Positions 8,525 through 16,199 of a stretch of 64,000 bases of DNA are shown here, piece by piece (positions within the stretch are counted from its first letter, which is position 1; each line of letters begins with the position of its first letter). This DNA comes from Uliginosibacterium sp. 31-16. Lineage in GTDB: Bacteria; Pseudomonadota; Gammaproteobacteria; Burkholderiales; Rhodocyclaceae. Made by a program: the position numbers and the translations under genes. The stretch covers positions 992,001-1,056,000 of the forward strand of contig NZ_JAVALZ010000001.1 in NCBI RefSeq assembly GCF_030730865.1, written 5' to 3'. Below the pieces are notes generated by a model that saw nothing but the letters and a program-made list of their open reading frames with translations, had not been told where the DNA came from and made no database searches.

Positions 8525-9073
8525 ATGAAGTTCAGGAATCGCAGGAATGAGTGTGTGACGACCGCCGACGGCCGCGAGATCTGGGTCTCGCGCAGCGTCA
8601 CGGTGGTGGTGTGCATCGTGCTGGTGCACGAAGGACGAGCCTATATCCTCGTCAACCAGCGTGGCCCGGGCGTACCGGATTGCCAGGGCCTGTGGAACCT
8701 GCCCTGCGGCTATCTGGATTACGACGAATCCACTCCCGAGGCGGCGCTGCGCGAGGTGTGGGAGGAGTGCGGCGTGAATGCGCTGGAGTTGCTGGACATT
8801 GCCGATTGCGAATTCTTCAGCGCGCCCTGGGATGTGGGTTCCGTACCGCACGATGCGCGCCAGAACGTGAATATCCACCACGGCCTGCATGCGCAGGTGA
8901 CGACACTGCCGGCAGTGAGCAATGCACACAACGAGCCGGGCGAAACAGCGGACATCCGCTGGCTGCCGCTGACGGACCTCGACACGCTGGAATTCGCCTT
9001 CAACCACCGCGAGCGCATCGCGAAGTTTCTGGCGCATCTCGCCAGCGTGGCGGGGATTCGCTACACCGTCTGA
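8525..9073 (+). CDS. Nudix hydrolase
   Basis: 182 residues from the ATG at 8525 (MKFRNRRNE), with no strong Shine-Dalgarno. The open frame extends upstream but the conserved part starts near here. The Nudix box is intact: G-Y-L-D-Y-D-E-S-T-P-E-A-A-L-R-E-V-W-E-E-C-G-V fits GX5EX7REUXEEXGU (residues about 68-90). The N-terminal strand VSRSVTVVVCIVLVHEGRAY is typical. Substrate (ADP-ribose, dinucleotide or oxidised nucleotide) cannot be fixed. It converges on the DUF4832-type gene, with repeat copy C between the two stop codons. Confidence 0.85.
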   Translation: MKFRNRRNECVTTADGREIWVSRSVTVVVCIVLVHEGRAYILVNQRGPGVPDCQGLWNLPCGYLDYDESTPEAALREVWEECGVNALELLDIADCEFFSAPWDVGSVPHDARQNVNIHHGLHAQVTTLPAVSNAHNEPGETADIRWLPLTDLDTLEFAFNHRERIAKFLAHLASVAGIRYTV

Positions 9074-9083
9074 CGCGTGAATA

Positions 9084-9192
9084 GCCTGAAGACCCGCTTC
9101 TGGCGGACTTCTTCAGGCATGCCAATCCAGAATCAAGGCAGGTAGCGATTCGCCAGCCTGCCTGCTTCAAGATCCTTGTCAGAAGCGGCTCT
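9084..9192 (-). repeat. Dispersed palindromic repeat, copy C (between convergent stops)
   Basis: GCCTGAAGA at 9084-9092 pairs with TCTTCAGGC at 9110-9118 and encloses CCGC-TTCTG-GCGG. Read on the minus strand the copy begins GAAGAGCCGCTTCTGACAAG and ends with GGCATGCCTGAAGAAG plus the CCGC-N5-GCGG hairpin, collinear with copies A and B. It fills most of the space between the Nudix and DUF4832-type stop codons. Confidence 0.72.
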
Positions 9193-10695
9193 TCAGCCGC
9201 TCTTGCGCAGGCTTGCCAGCGTCAGGCTGCCGTCGGCGTGACGATCCGCGTTGGCCCAGGCCAGCGGACGGGTCCGGTCGCTACGGCTCGCCGTGAGACG
9301 CAGCGTGTAGTCACCGGCCGCCAGCGCAGGCAGATTCCAGTTATGGATGAAGTTCTGCTCCGAGCCATTGCCGGGGCTTTGCTGCAGGTCGAGCATGAGC
9401 GGGCTGCTGGCGCGCAGCTGGCCCTGACTGTCGATGAGCTGCACGCTCAGTTGCCAGGCTTCGTAAGCCGGCGCATTGCCCAGATTGCGCAACACGCCTT
9501 GCAGCAGGAGCTGACCATCGGCCGCGACACTGACGGCGGTGTTCCCAAGTGCGTAGCGGTAGCCGGCTTCACGACCCAGCGCCAGCATGTCCGCCTGCTC
9601 GGCGGGGGTGAGCGCGGCAAAGCGCTGACCCACCGGCTGGCTCAGGGCGAAATTGCCATTGCCGACGAGACTCATGTGCCAGGCCGCGACCTGACTGCGT
9701 GCAAAAGCCGGATTGATGAGCATGTTGCCGGACTCGAAGGGGCAGAACTCGGCAATGAAAGGCGCCTTCTGCCACTGATCGCGGATCACCGCATGGTCGG
9801 CCGGATGGTGGGTCCATTGATCAAAGAAATCACCCTTGGCCAGGCAGTCGGTACGCAGGCCGACGGCCTGCTGGGTGATCGTCTGGCTGAAGGCCCAGCC
9901 CAGCGTCGTCACATTGCTGCGCAGGGCAAACATGAGCTGGCGCACTTCCGGAAACACCTCGAAATGCATGCGCGCCCAGACCTGTTTCGACGCGTCGCTG
10001 GCTGCGCTGATGCCGGCCGGCGGGCTGGCATACACGGCGCCATCCACCGCCCATTCGCCATACTGGCCGTAGAGGCCGACATCGATCCACGCAATGCGCG
10101 CCAGCGCGCCCTGCGCCACGATCTGCGCGCGGATCTGCTCCAGCAGCTTGCGCCCGCGAGCCTGCAGCCAGGGATCGTTCCAGTCCGGCACGAAAGTGCC
10201 CAAGGCACCCACCGGTGCCGTGAAGCCGCAAGCGGCGACGCAGTTCGCATGCCCCACAAGGTAGTCCGGCAGGTATTTTTTCCCGTCGCCATAGCCGTGC
10301 ATCATGCGGATGCGCAGGGCCAGCTTGCGCCCGGTGGCACTGGCGGTCTTGATGTCGGCGGCGATATCGTCGAGGTCGTATTGGTCCTCCGCCAGCTCCA
10401 GCCCTTTCCAGTCATAGCGCCGGTACCAGTCCGGCGCTGCGGCCGCTTGCGGCACCTCCTCCTGTGAATCCCAGCGGTAATAGCCGCGCCCCGGATTCAC
10501 GCGGGTGTCGCTGGCCACCGGGATGTCGGGGTGGCTGGTGGTGGCTCCGCCGAGTACCGACCAGCCCGAGACGGGCGCCAATGGGCCACCCGCACCGCTA
10601 TCACCGCCACTGCCTGCACCCCCGCCCCCACCGCTGCAGGCAGCGAGGTGCAGAAGGGCGCAGAGCAGGCTGGCGTGTCGAAGGAGCGAGGCCAC
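9193..10695 (-). CDS. DUF4832-type lipoprotein, possible glycosidase-like barrel
   Basis: 500 residues from a GTG at 10695, one base after the TGA of the upstream RCC1 gene, so translation is probably coupled. A signal peptide ends in a lipobox, LAAC, with Cys20 the lipidation site, followed by a Gly/Ser-rich linker (about 20-40). NPGRGYYRW near residue 60, the segment with WKGLELAEDQYDLDDI, and ARIAWIDVGLYGQYGEW resemble DUF4832/DUF4874 proteins, which have a TIM-barrel-like region. The C-terminal third (LQGVLRNLGNAPAYEAW, YTLRLTASRSDRTRPL) is the beta-sandwich DUF4832 module. It is probably anchored to the outer membrane and may act on, or bind, extracellular polysaccharide. No activity is proven for the family. 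Confidence 0.7.
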   Translation of the reverse strand: MASLLRHASLLCALLHLAACSGGGGGAGSGGDSGAGGPLAPVSGWSVLGGATTSHPDIPVASDTRVNPGRGYYRWDSQEEVPQAAAAPDWYRRYDWKGLELAEDQYDLDDIAADIKTASATGRKLALRIRMMHGYGDGKKYLPDYLVGHANCVAACGFTAPVGALGTFVPDWNDPWLQARGRKLLEQIRAQIVAQGALARIAWIDVGLYGQYGEWAVDGAVYASPPAGISAASDASKQVWARMHFEVFPEVRQLMFALRSNVTTLGWAFSQTITQQAVGLRTDCLAKGDFFDQWTHHPADHAVIRDQWQKAPFIAEFCPFESGNMLINPAFARSQVAAWHMSLVGNGNFALSQPVGQRFAALTPAEQADMLALGREAGYRYALGNTAVSVAADGQLLLQGVLRNLGNAPAYEAWQLSVQLIDSQGQLRASSPLMLDLQQSPGNGSEQNFIHNWNLPALAAGDYTLRLTASRSDRTRPLAWANADRHADGSLTLASLRKSG

Positions 10696-10696
10696 G

Positions 10697-12295
10697 TCAC
10701 TTCCAGAAAATGTTGCCGCCGATAACACTCACGGGGGTGCTGGCGTCATTTGTGCTGTTGTTGCCGAGCAAATAGGAGAGCCCCCAGCAGCGCGTGCCAC
10801 CATCACTCAGCAAGGAACAGGCCCCGTTGCCATTCGCAGAAAGGGCCGCCACCCCACCAAGGCCGGTAACGGCGACAGGTACGTTACTGTCACTGGTGCT
10901 ACCATTGCCCAGACGCCCGTAGTTTCCCCTACCCCAGCACATCACGCCGCCTGTGGCGCGCAAAGCACAGCCGCGGCTCAGGGCAACGACATCATTCAGG
11001 CCAGACACCGCAACCGGCGACAGGGCATTGGTATTGCTGCCATTGCCGAGCTGCCCTCGATCATTGAGCCCCCAGCATGCCACGCTCTTGTCAGCCTTCA
11101 GGGCACAGGCTCCGCCGTCGAACAAGCGGATATCCGCAACGCCCGTCAAACCGCTGACTGTTACAGGGGTGTAGCTGTGTGTAGTGGTGCCGTTGCCAAG
11201 CTGGCCCTCGCCGTTGTAGCCCCAGCACTTCACAGAACCGCCCGCTATCAGCGCGCAGCTGTTGATGTAGCTGAGTGAAATACCCACTGCATTGCTGAGC
11301 CCGGATACTGCCACTGGCGTCAGGCGGTTCGTAGTTGTACCGTCACCAAGTTGGCCCCAGCCATTCTTGCCCCAGCACACCACAGTGGTGTCACTCTTGA
11401 GCGCACACGCTTGGGTCTGACCTACACTGACAACCAGCACACCGGAACCCAGACCGCTGACCTGAACAGGCTGGTTGCGATTCGTTGTCGTGCCGTCCCC
11501 GAGCTGCCCTTGGCTGTTATCGCCCCAGCACCAGACCGAGCCGTTGCTGCGCAGCGCGCAGAATGATATCCCCGAGTAGCCCCCACTCAGGGCCACGACG
11601 TTGCTCAGACCGCTGACAGTAACGGGCTGGAAGCTGTTCGAGCCATCGTTGGCACTGCCATCGCCAAGTTGCCCGAAGTCATCTGATCCCCAGCATTTGA
11701 CCGTTCCATCGGTCAGCAAGGCGCAACTGGTGCTATTGGCTAACGCAACAGGATCGCCGTACACAGCCACGGCCTTGGTCGCCGACAGAGTGCCGTAAGC
11801 CGTGGTATCCACATTCACCGTCGTGGTATAGCTGCCGGGCTTGCGGAACATCTTTTCAGGGGGGTTGCCGGTGCTGTTGGCCGAGCCGTCGCCCCACACC
11901 CAGGTGATGCCGTTGGCCGGGTGCGCCGGGGTGAGCGAGACACTGAAGTCATCGTAGAAAGTGGTGGTCAGCACGCGCGCGGGTCCTGCAATGCTGGCAA
12001 CCGGGGCGGAGCCGCCGCTGCTGGAACTGGACGACGAGCTGCTCGACGAAGAACTGCTGGAAGATGAGCTGCTGGAGGCGCCGCCGCTCGATGATGAACT
12101 GGAACTGCTGGAGGAAGAGCCCCCGGAGCTGCTGCTCGACGATGAACTGGTGCCGCCCGCCGCTGGACTGCCTCCGCCGCCACCGCCGGAGCCGCCGCAC
12201 GCAGCCAGCAGCGTGAGAACAAGGGCCAGTGCAGAAGCGCCGAAAGGCGTCAGGCGGAAACGGGTCTTTCGCCCGGTATCAGGATGCGAGGACAT
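10697..12295 (-). CDS. RCC1-repeat lipoprotein with poly-serine stalk
   Basis: 532 residues, with GGAGAG before the ATG at 12295. The signal peptide ends in lipobox LAAC (Cys33). Residues about 48-97 are a stalk almost entirely of serine with a few Gly/Ala. Residues about 100-185 look like a PKD-type beta-sandwich (NGITWVWGDGSANSTGN, PGSYTTTVNV). The rest is seven RCC1-like blades, each with the pattern CAL-x7-CWG-x5-GQLG(D/N)G, so a full seven-bladed propeller with paired cysteines per blade. The last blade is the most divergent (CWGLSYLLGNNS). Export plus many Cys pairs suggests disulfide-stapled blades outside the cytoplasm. Bacterial RCC1 proteins are structural or binding modules; the partner is unknown. 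It forms an operon with the DUF4832-type lipoprotein. Confidence 0.82.
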   Translation of the reverse strand: MSSHPDTGRKTRFRLTPFGASALALVLTLLAACGGSGGGGGGSPAAGGTSSSSSSSSGGSSSSSSSSSSSGGASSSSSSSSSSSSSSSSSSSSGGSAPVASIAGPARVLTTTFYDDFSVSLTPAHPANGITWVWGDGSANSTGNPPEKMFRKPGSYTTTVNVDTTAYGTLSATKAVAVYGDPVALANSTSCALLTDGTVKCWGSDDFGQLGDGSANDGSNSFQPVTVSGLSNVVALSGGYSGISFCALRSNGSVWCWGDNSQGQLGDGTTTNRNQPVQVSGLGSGVLVVSVGQTQACALKSDTTVVCWGKNGWGQLGDGTTTNRLTPVAVSGLSNAVGISLSYINSCALIAGGSVKCWGYNGEGQLGNGTTTHSYTPVTVSGLTGVADIRLFDGGACALKADKSVACWGLNDRGQLGNGSNTNALSPVAVSGLNDVVALSRGCALRATGGVMCWGRGNYGRLGNGSTSDSNVPVAVTGLGGVAALSANGNGACSLLSDGGTRCWGLSYLLGNNSTNDASTPVSVIGGNIFWK

Positions 12296-12366
12296 GAAGA
12301 TCTCTCCGAAACTAGTGTGGGGAGACCCGAATTTAGGGGGCCCGCCGCAGGTCGGCCATCCGTCAC

Positions 12367-12407
12367 CTGAAGGATGGTGAGCACTATTTGCATCCCCTAT
12401 CCTTCAG
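12367..12407. promoter_or_regulatory. 9-bp inverted repeat in the divergent RCC1/LuxR intergenic region
   Basis: CTGAAGGAT at 12367-12375 is mirrored exactly by ATCCTTCAG at 12399-12407 with a 23-bp spacer. It lies 71 bp upstream of the RCC1 gene start and 48 bp upstream of the LuxR-type regulator start, so it could be an operator. It could also be a chance or repeat-derived dyad. Confidence 0.35.
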
Positions 12408-12455
12408 CTGGCGGATAAAAAAAGACCTGTCGCCTCAACAAGAGAGAGCCCCGGA

Positions 12456-13643
12456 TTGAACACCTCGCTGGAATTGCTTTACGACACGATCGGTCAGCCG
12501 GTGAACTGGCATGCCGCGCTGGAGAAATACGCCGCCAGTTTCGACGCCGGCATCGGCTCTGCGGCGCTGGGGCCGGATCTGGAGAGCGTGATCGGCGGCT
12601 ATACCCGCCTGCTGCAGAATCCCGGCAGCACCAGTCTCATGCCCGAGGCGCTGGATTCTGCAGAGCCTGCTTTCCTCGGTGTCGGCATGCCCATGTCGAT
12701 GGTGTCAGCGTACTGCGAGCACTACTGGCGCATCGATGAACTGACCCGGCACATTGCCGCAGGCATGACCCAGAAGTCGCGGGGAACGCTGTGTGACGGG
12801 CAGTTCAACCGAAGCCGGCAGTATCAGGAATCCGCGTTTTACCGGGAGTTCATGCAGCCCGTCGGCTTTGGCGGGCGGGTGTTCGGCTGGGAACACAACC
12901 CGCTGCATGGGCAGCGGCACTTCACGCTTTCGATGCTGAAACGAAATGCGCTGGCGGTGTTCAGTCAGGATGAGCTGGCGCAATTCCAGCAGGCCATGCC
13001 CCACCTGCAGCGCGCGGCCTATCTGCACGTGCACACCACCTTGCTGCAGCAGAAGGTGCTGGGCCTGGAACGGGTCATGGATGCCTTCCCGGTCGGGATG
13101 CTCTTCGTGGATACGCGAGGCCGGCTCAGGCACGCCAACCGGCGCGCCCGTGCCTTGCTCGACAGCGCGATCCATGCCGATCTGCATGGTTTCCTGCGCG
13201 CCGGGCTGAACCAGAGCAACACGCCCGTACCCATCCGCAAGGTGTTCCAACAGGCACTGGCCGGGCACTGCGCGTGCGCCAGCCTGCCGGCGCAGGGCGC
13301 AGCGCCGGAACTCACCCTGCTGGCGCTCAGCGTGCGTGATCTGGCCGATGTCGGTCTGCATCTGGACGCGCCGGGCGTGGCTTTTCTGCTCGTCGAACGC
13401 GAGGTGAATCCCGCCGCTGCGGTTGCCATGGCGACCCAGGCCTATCGCCTGAGTGCGGCGGAGGCGGCCTTGCTGATGCATCTGATTGATGGCGGAACCC
13501 CGCCGGAATTTGCCGAAAGTCGCGGCGTGAAGATTTCGACCGTGCGGACCCAGCTCAGCAATCTGCTGGCCAAAACGCGTACCCAGCGCCAGCAGGATCT
13601 CGTCGGCCTGGTTGCACGCCTGATGCTGGTGGTGCCGCGCTGA
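12456..13643 (+). CDS. LuxR-type helix-turn-helix regulator with PAS-like sensor
   Basis: 395 residues from a TTG at 12456, preceded by AGAGAGAG. The conserved N-terminal motif LLYDTIGQPVNWHAALEKYA falls right after it, and no usable ATG lies upstream. The middle (VMDAFPVGMLFVDTRGRLRHANRRARALL, residues about 205-235) is PAS-like. The C-terminal 65 residues form a LuxR/GerE-like HTH (YRLSAAEAALLMHLIDGGTP, KISTVRTQLSNLLAKTRTQR). This layout is common in orphan LuxR proteins of beta- and alphaproteobacteria. It is divergent from the two-lipoprotein operon, which is its likeliest local target. No autoinducer-binding domain is evident. Confidence 0.82.
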   Translation: MNTSLELLYDTIGQPVNWHAALEKYAASFDAGIGSAALGPDLESVIGGYTRLLQNPGSTSLMPEALDSAEPAFLGVGMPMSMVSAYCEHYWRIDELTRHIAAGMTQKSRGTLCDGQFNRSRQYQESAFYREFMQPVGFGGRVFGWEHNPLHGQRHFTLSMLKRNALAVFSQDELAQFQQAMPHLQRAAYLHVHTTLLQQKVLGLERVMDAFPVGMLFVDTRGRLRHANRRARALLDSAIHADLHGFLRAGLNQSNTPVPIRKVFQQALAGHCACASLPAQGAAPELTLLALSVRDLADVGLHLDAPGVAFLLVEREVNPAAAVAMATQAYRLSAAEAALLMHLIDGGTPPEFAESRGVKISTVRTQLSNLLAKTRTQRQQDLVGLVARLMLVVPR

Positions 13644-13687
13644 TCCCGGGCGCTGCATGACCCGAACGCCTCGCAGCCACCTTACGG

Positions 13688-13787
13688 GAAGCCGCTCCCG
13701 GCAATGTTTTTCAGGCATGCCGGCTGTCGAGCAGCGTCCATTCTTGATCTGCAAGCACACAGTCTGAAGAAGTCCGTCGGAAGCGGC
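13688..13787 (+). repeat. Dispersed palindromic repeat, copy D
   Basis: Begins GAAGCCGCTCCCGGCAATG and ends with GTCTGAAGAAGTCCGTCGG and AAGCGGC, collinear with copies A-C. The terminal hairpin CCGT-CGGAA-GCGG keeps pairing through a G-T wobble. The middle is diverged. It lies between the LuxR regulator and the chemoreceptor; the remaining bases to 13902 show no gene. Confidence 0.62.
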
Positions 13788-13902
13788 TTTGCGGGCATCT
13801 ACCGGTTATGCCTCGAGCAGACAGTCATGCCGGCATGTTTTACTCAAGCTGGGAAAGACCGCGCCGTAAATAGGGTTTACCTTGACTCGCCGGCCTGCCG
13901 CC

Positions 13903-15783
13903 ATGACTCTCAGAACCCGTCTCATCCTGTTCGTTTCCGCGCTGGTCACGGCGACCATCCTGATCGTATCGGCCACGGCCTATTTCCGCATGAAAGCGGA
14001 GATCAGTGCCGGGGTGGAGCGCGAAATCCAGGCGGCGGTGACCGGCAGTGGCGAGGCGCTGAGCCGCTGGGCCGGGCAGCGCAGCGATGCGATCCAGGCG
14101 GCGGCCAGTCGCGTGACGCCAGCGGCTGAGCCTTACCTGCCGCTGCAGATGGCGAAGGATGGCGGGCGCTTTGACCAGACCTTCGCCGGCTTTGCCGACA
14201 AGCAGATGAAGTATTTCAACCCGGAGAAGAAGCCGGCCGAGGGCTACGACCCGACTTCGCGCGCCTGGTACAAGAAGGCCAGCGAGGAGAAAACCACCGT
14301 GCTGACGGCACCGTATGTGTTCTCCTCCACCAAGAAGCTGGGCGTAACCTTTGCCGCGCCGGTGATGGAAAACCAGATGGTTGTCGGCGCAGTCGGCGGC
14401 GACATTGCGCTGGAAGACATCATCAAGCTGACCCAGGAGATCCGGCTGAATGGCGATGGCTATGCATTTCTGGTCACGCGGGACGGCAAGATCGTGGCCC
14501 ACCCTGCCCCCGACACCACCCTGAAACCGGTGAACGAAGTCCTGTCGGGCCTGAGCGTGGACGATCTGACGCGCATGGCCGGCACGAAAAAGCTGGAGGA
14601 ATTGCAGATTGATGGCCGCGCCACGCTGGTCAGCGCAACTCCGGTGGCGGGCACGGACTGGCTGCTGGGCACGGTGATTGACCGCAACAAGATTCTGGCG
14701 CCGCTGAATGGCATGCTGATGCTGCTGGTGTTCCTGGGCGTGGTGCTGGGCGCCGTGGCGGTGGTGATCGCCAATCTGGCGCTGGCGCGTTTGCTGAGCG
14801 GGCTGAACCGCCTGCGCGATGCGCTGACGGAGATCGCCTCCGGCGGGGGCGACCTGACCCGCACGCTGTCGATCGGCAACCACGATGAAATCGGGCTGAC
14901 GGCGCTGGCCTTCAACAGGTTTGCGGCCAGCCTGCGCGAAATGTTCCTGGCCGTGCGCAAGCAATCGGAGCAGATGGGCGCCGAGCTTCACAGCCTGGAT
15001 CAGGTGACCCGCACCCTGTCGGCGGATTCGCTGCGACAGGCCGACCTGTCCAGTGCCACCGCGGCGACGATCGAGGAAATCACGGTCAGCATCAATCACA
15101 TTGCCGACAACGCACAGGAAGCGGAGAACACCGCCATCGAGACCGGACGCATCTCCAAGGAATCCGCGGCGGCGGTGGACGAGCTGGCGGCGGGGATCGA
15201 CCGGATTTCCGGTTCGGTACAGCAATTGTCCGCCACGCTGGAGCGCCTGGGCGTGAGTTCGACGCAGATCACCGGCATCGTCGGCGTGATCAAGGAGATT
15301 GCCGGGCAAACGAACTTGCTGGCCTTGAACGCCGCCATCGAGGCCGCACGCGCAGGCGAGCAAGGCCGCGGTTTCGCGGTGGTGGCCGACGAAGTGCGCA
15401 AGCTGGCAGAGCGCACTTCGAAGGCGACGGTAGAGATCGGCCAGCTGATTGAATCCAACCATGCCGAGATCGCCTCGGCGATGGGCGACATGGACAGCAC
15501 GCGCCGCTCGGTGATCGAGGGGGTGGACACCTCGCATCAGGTGGCGCAGCGCATGGCCGGCATTGATGCACAGATGAACCATGTGGTGCGCAGCATCCGT
15601 GACATTGCAGAGTCGACCCGGGAGCAATCGGCCGCCACCAACGAAATGGCGCGCGCGACCGAACAGGTGACCCGGATGACCTCGGAAACCGACGTAGCGG
15701 TTCAGTCTGCGGCCCGCACGACCACCGAGCTGCACCAGCTTTCGCAAACACTGCAGTCGCTGGTTGCACAGTTCAAGCTGTAA
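13903..15783 (+). CDS. Methyl-accepting chemotaxis protein with dCache sensor
   Basis: 626 residues from the ATG at 13903 ([19 protein letters not shown]). A TTG seven codons upstream is in frame, but the ATG starts the first membrane helix (about 5-28). The periplasmic double-Cache domain runs to about residue 265 ([55 protein letters not shown]). TM2 is at about 270-297, followed by HAMP ([18 protein letters not shown]). The cytoplasmic signalling hairpin contains the conserved tip [20 protein letters not shown]. No CheR-tethering pentapeptide is present at the C-terminus (LVAQFKL). The ligand is probably a small metabolite such as an amino or organic acid, as for many dCache receptors. No che genes are adjacent. 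Confidence 0.93.
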   Translation: MTLRTRLILFVSALVTATILIVSATAYFRMKAEISAGVEREIQAAVTGSGEALSRWAGQRSDAIQAAASRVTPAAEPYLPLQMAKDGGRFDQTFAGFADKQMKYFNPEKKPAEGYDPTSRAWYKKASEEKTTVLTAPYVFSSTKKLGVTFAAPVMENQMVVGAVGGDIALEDIIKLTQEIRLNGDGYAFLVTRDGKIVAHPAPDTTLKPVNEVLSGLSVDDLTRMAGTKKLEELQIDGRATLVSATPVAGTDWLLGTVIDRNKILAPLNGMLMLLVFLGVVLGAVAVVIANLALARLLSGLNRLRDALTEIASGGGDLTRTLSIGNHDEIGLTALAFNRFAASLREMFLAVRKQSEQMGAELHSLDQVTRTLSADSLRQADLSSATAATIEEITVSINHIADNAQEAENTAIETGRISKESAAAVDELAAGIDRISGSVQQLSATLERLGVSSTQITGIVGVIKEIAGQTNLLALNAAIEAARAGEQGRGFAVVADEVRKLAERTSKATVEIGQLIESNHAEIASAMGDMDSTRRSVIEGVDTSHQVAQRMAGIDAQMNHVVRSIRDIAESTREQSAATNEMARATEQVTRMTSETDVAVQSAARTTTELHQLSQTLQSLVAQFKL

Positions 15784-15830
15784 ACCAGCATGGCCCGCCT
15801 GGTCCGGAAGGATGAAACGTCAGGCGGTCG

Positions 15831-15916
15831 CTGGAAACCAGCATGGAGCAATGGTTTCCAGCCTGCATGCCTGAAGAACCGCCAGGTACGCGCCTTCTGG
15901 CGGATGCCGCCTGAAG
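15831..15916 (+). repeat. Dispersed palindromic repeat, copy E, with 10-bp hairpin
   Basis: CTGGAAACCA at 15831-15840 pairs with TGGTTTCCAG at 15852-15861. The hairpin is followed by GCATGCCTGAAGAACCGCCA and a distal TTCTGGCGG that closes a second hairpin. It shares the GCATGCC-TGAAGAA-CCGCC core of the family. The rest of 15784-16199 is AT-richer toward the downstream gene and shows no gene. Confidence 0.55.
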
Positions 15917-16199
15917 GCCCAGGTGAGGGGCGGCGCTGCAGCATGCTGCAGTTCATGGCCGGCTCTCACCACGTCACGGACGCGTATCGGCTCAGTCACT
16001 GCGCCGACGGCGAATGACCGGCCATGCAGGCAGGCGCCTTTTGCTTGTGCCCCACAATCCGCCCGGTGCCTGCGGCACGAACCCTTGCTGGCCGTGCATC
16101 ACTCACCGCTCATGCGATCGATTACCAATTAATAAACAACTCGAAGTATCCTTCTGCTCCTGAAGCAGGACTTGCGGATCCTGCCCTTTAAAGGCACGA

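Noticed and set aside
6626-9192. Repeat copies A-C as a CRISPR array
   Set aside because: Copies are about 1-1.5 kb apart with genes between, vary in length, and no cas genes are present.
11961-12380. Plus-strand frame rich in Glu/Leu/Asp repeats opposite the poly-serine tract
   Set aside because: It is simply the complement of Ser codons in the RCC1 lipoprotein; no independent start signal.
13840-15747. 635-codon minus-strand open frame opposite the chemoreceptor
   Set aside because: Antisense shadow of a well-supported MCP; His/Arg/Gln-rich and no recognisable family.
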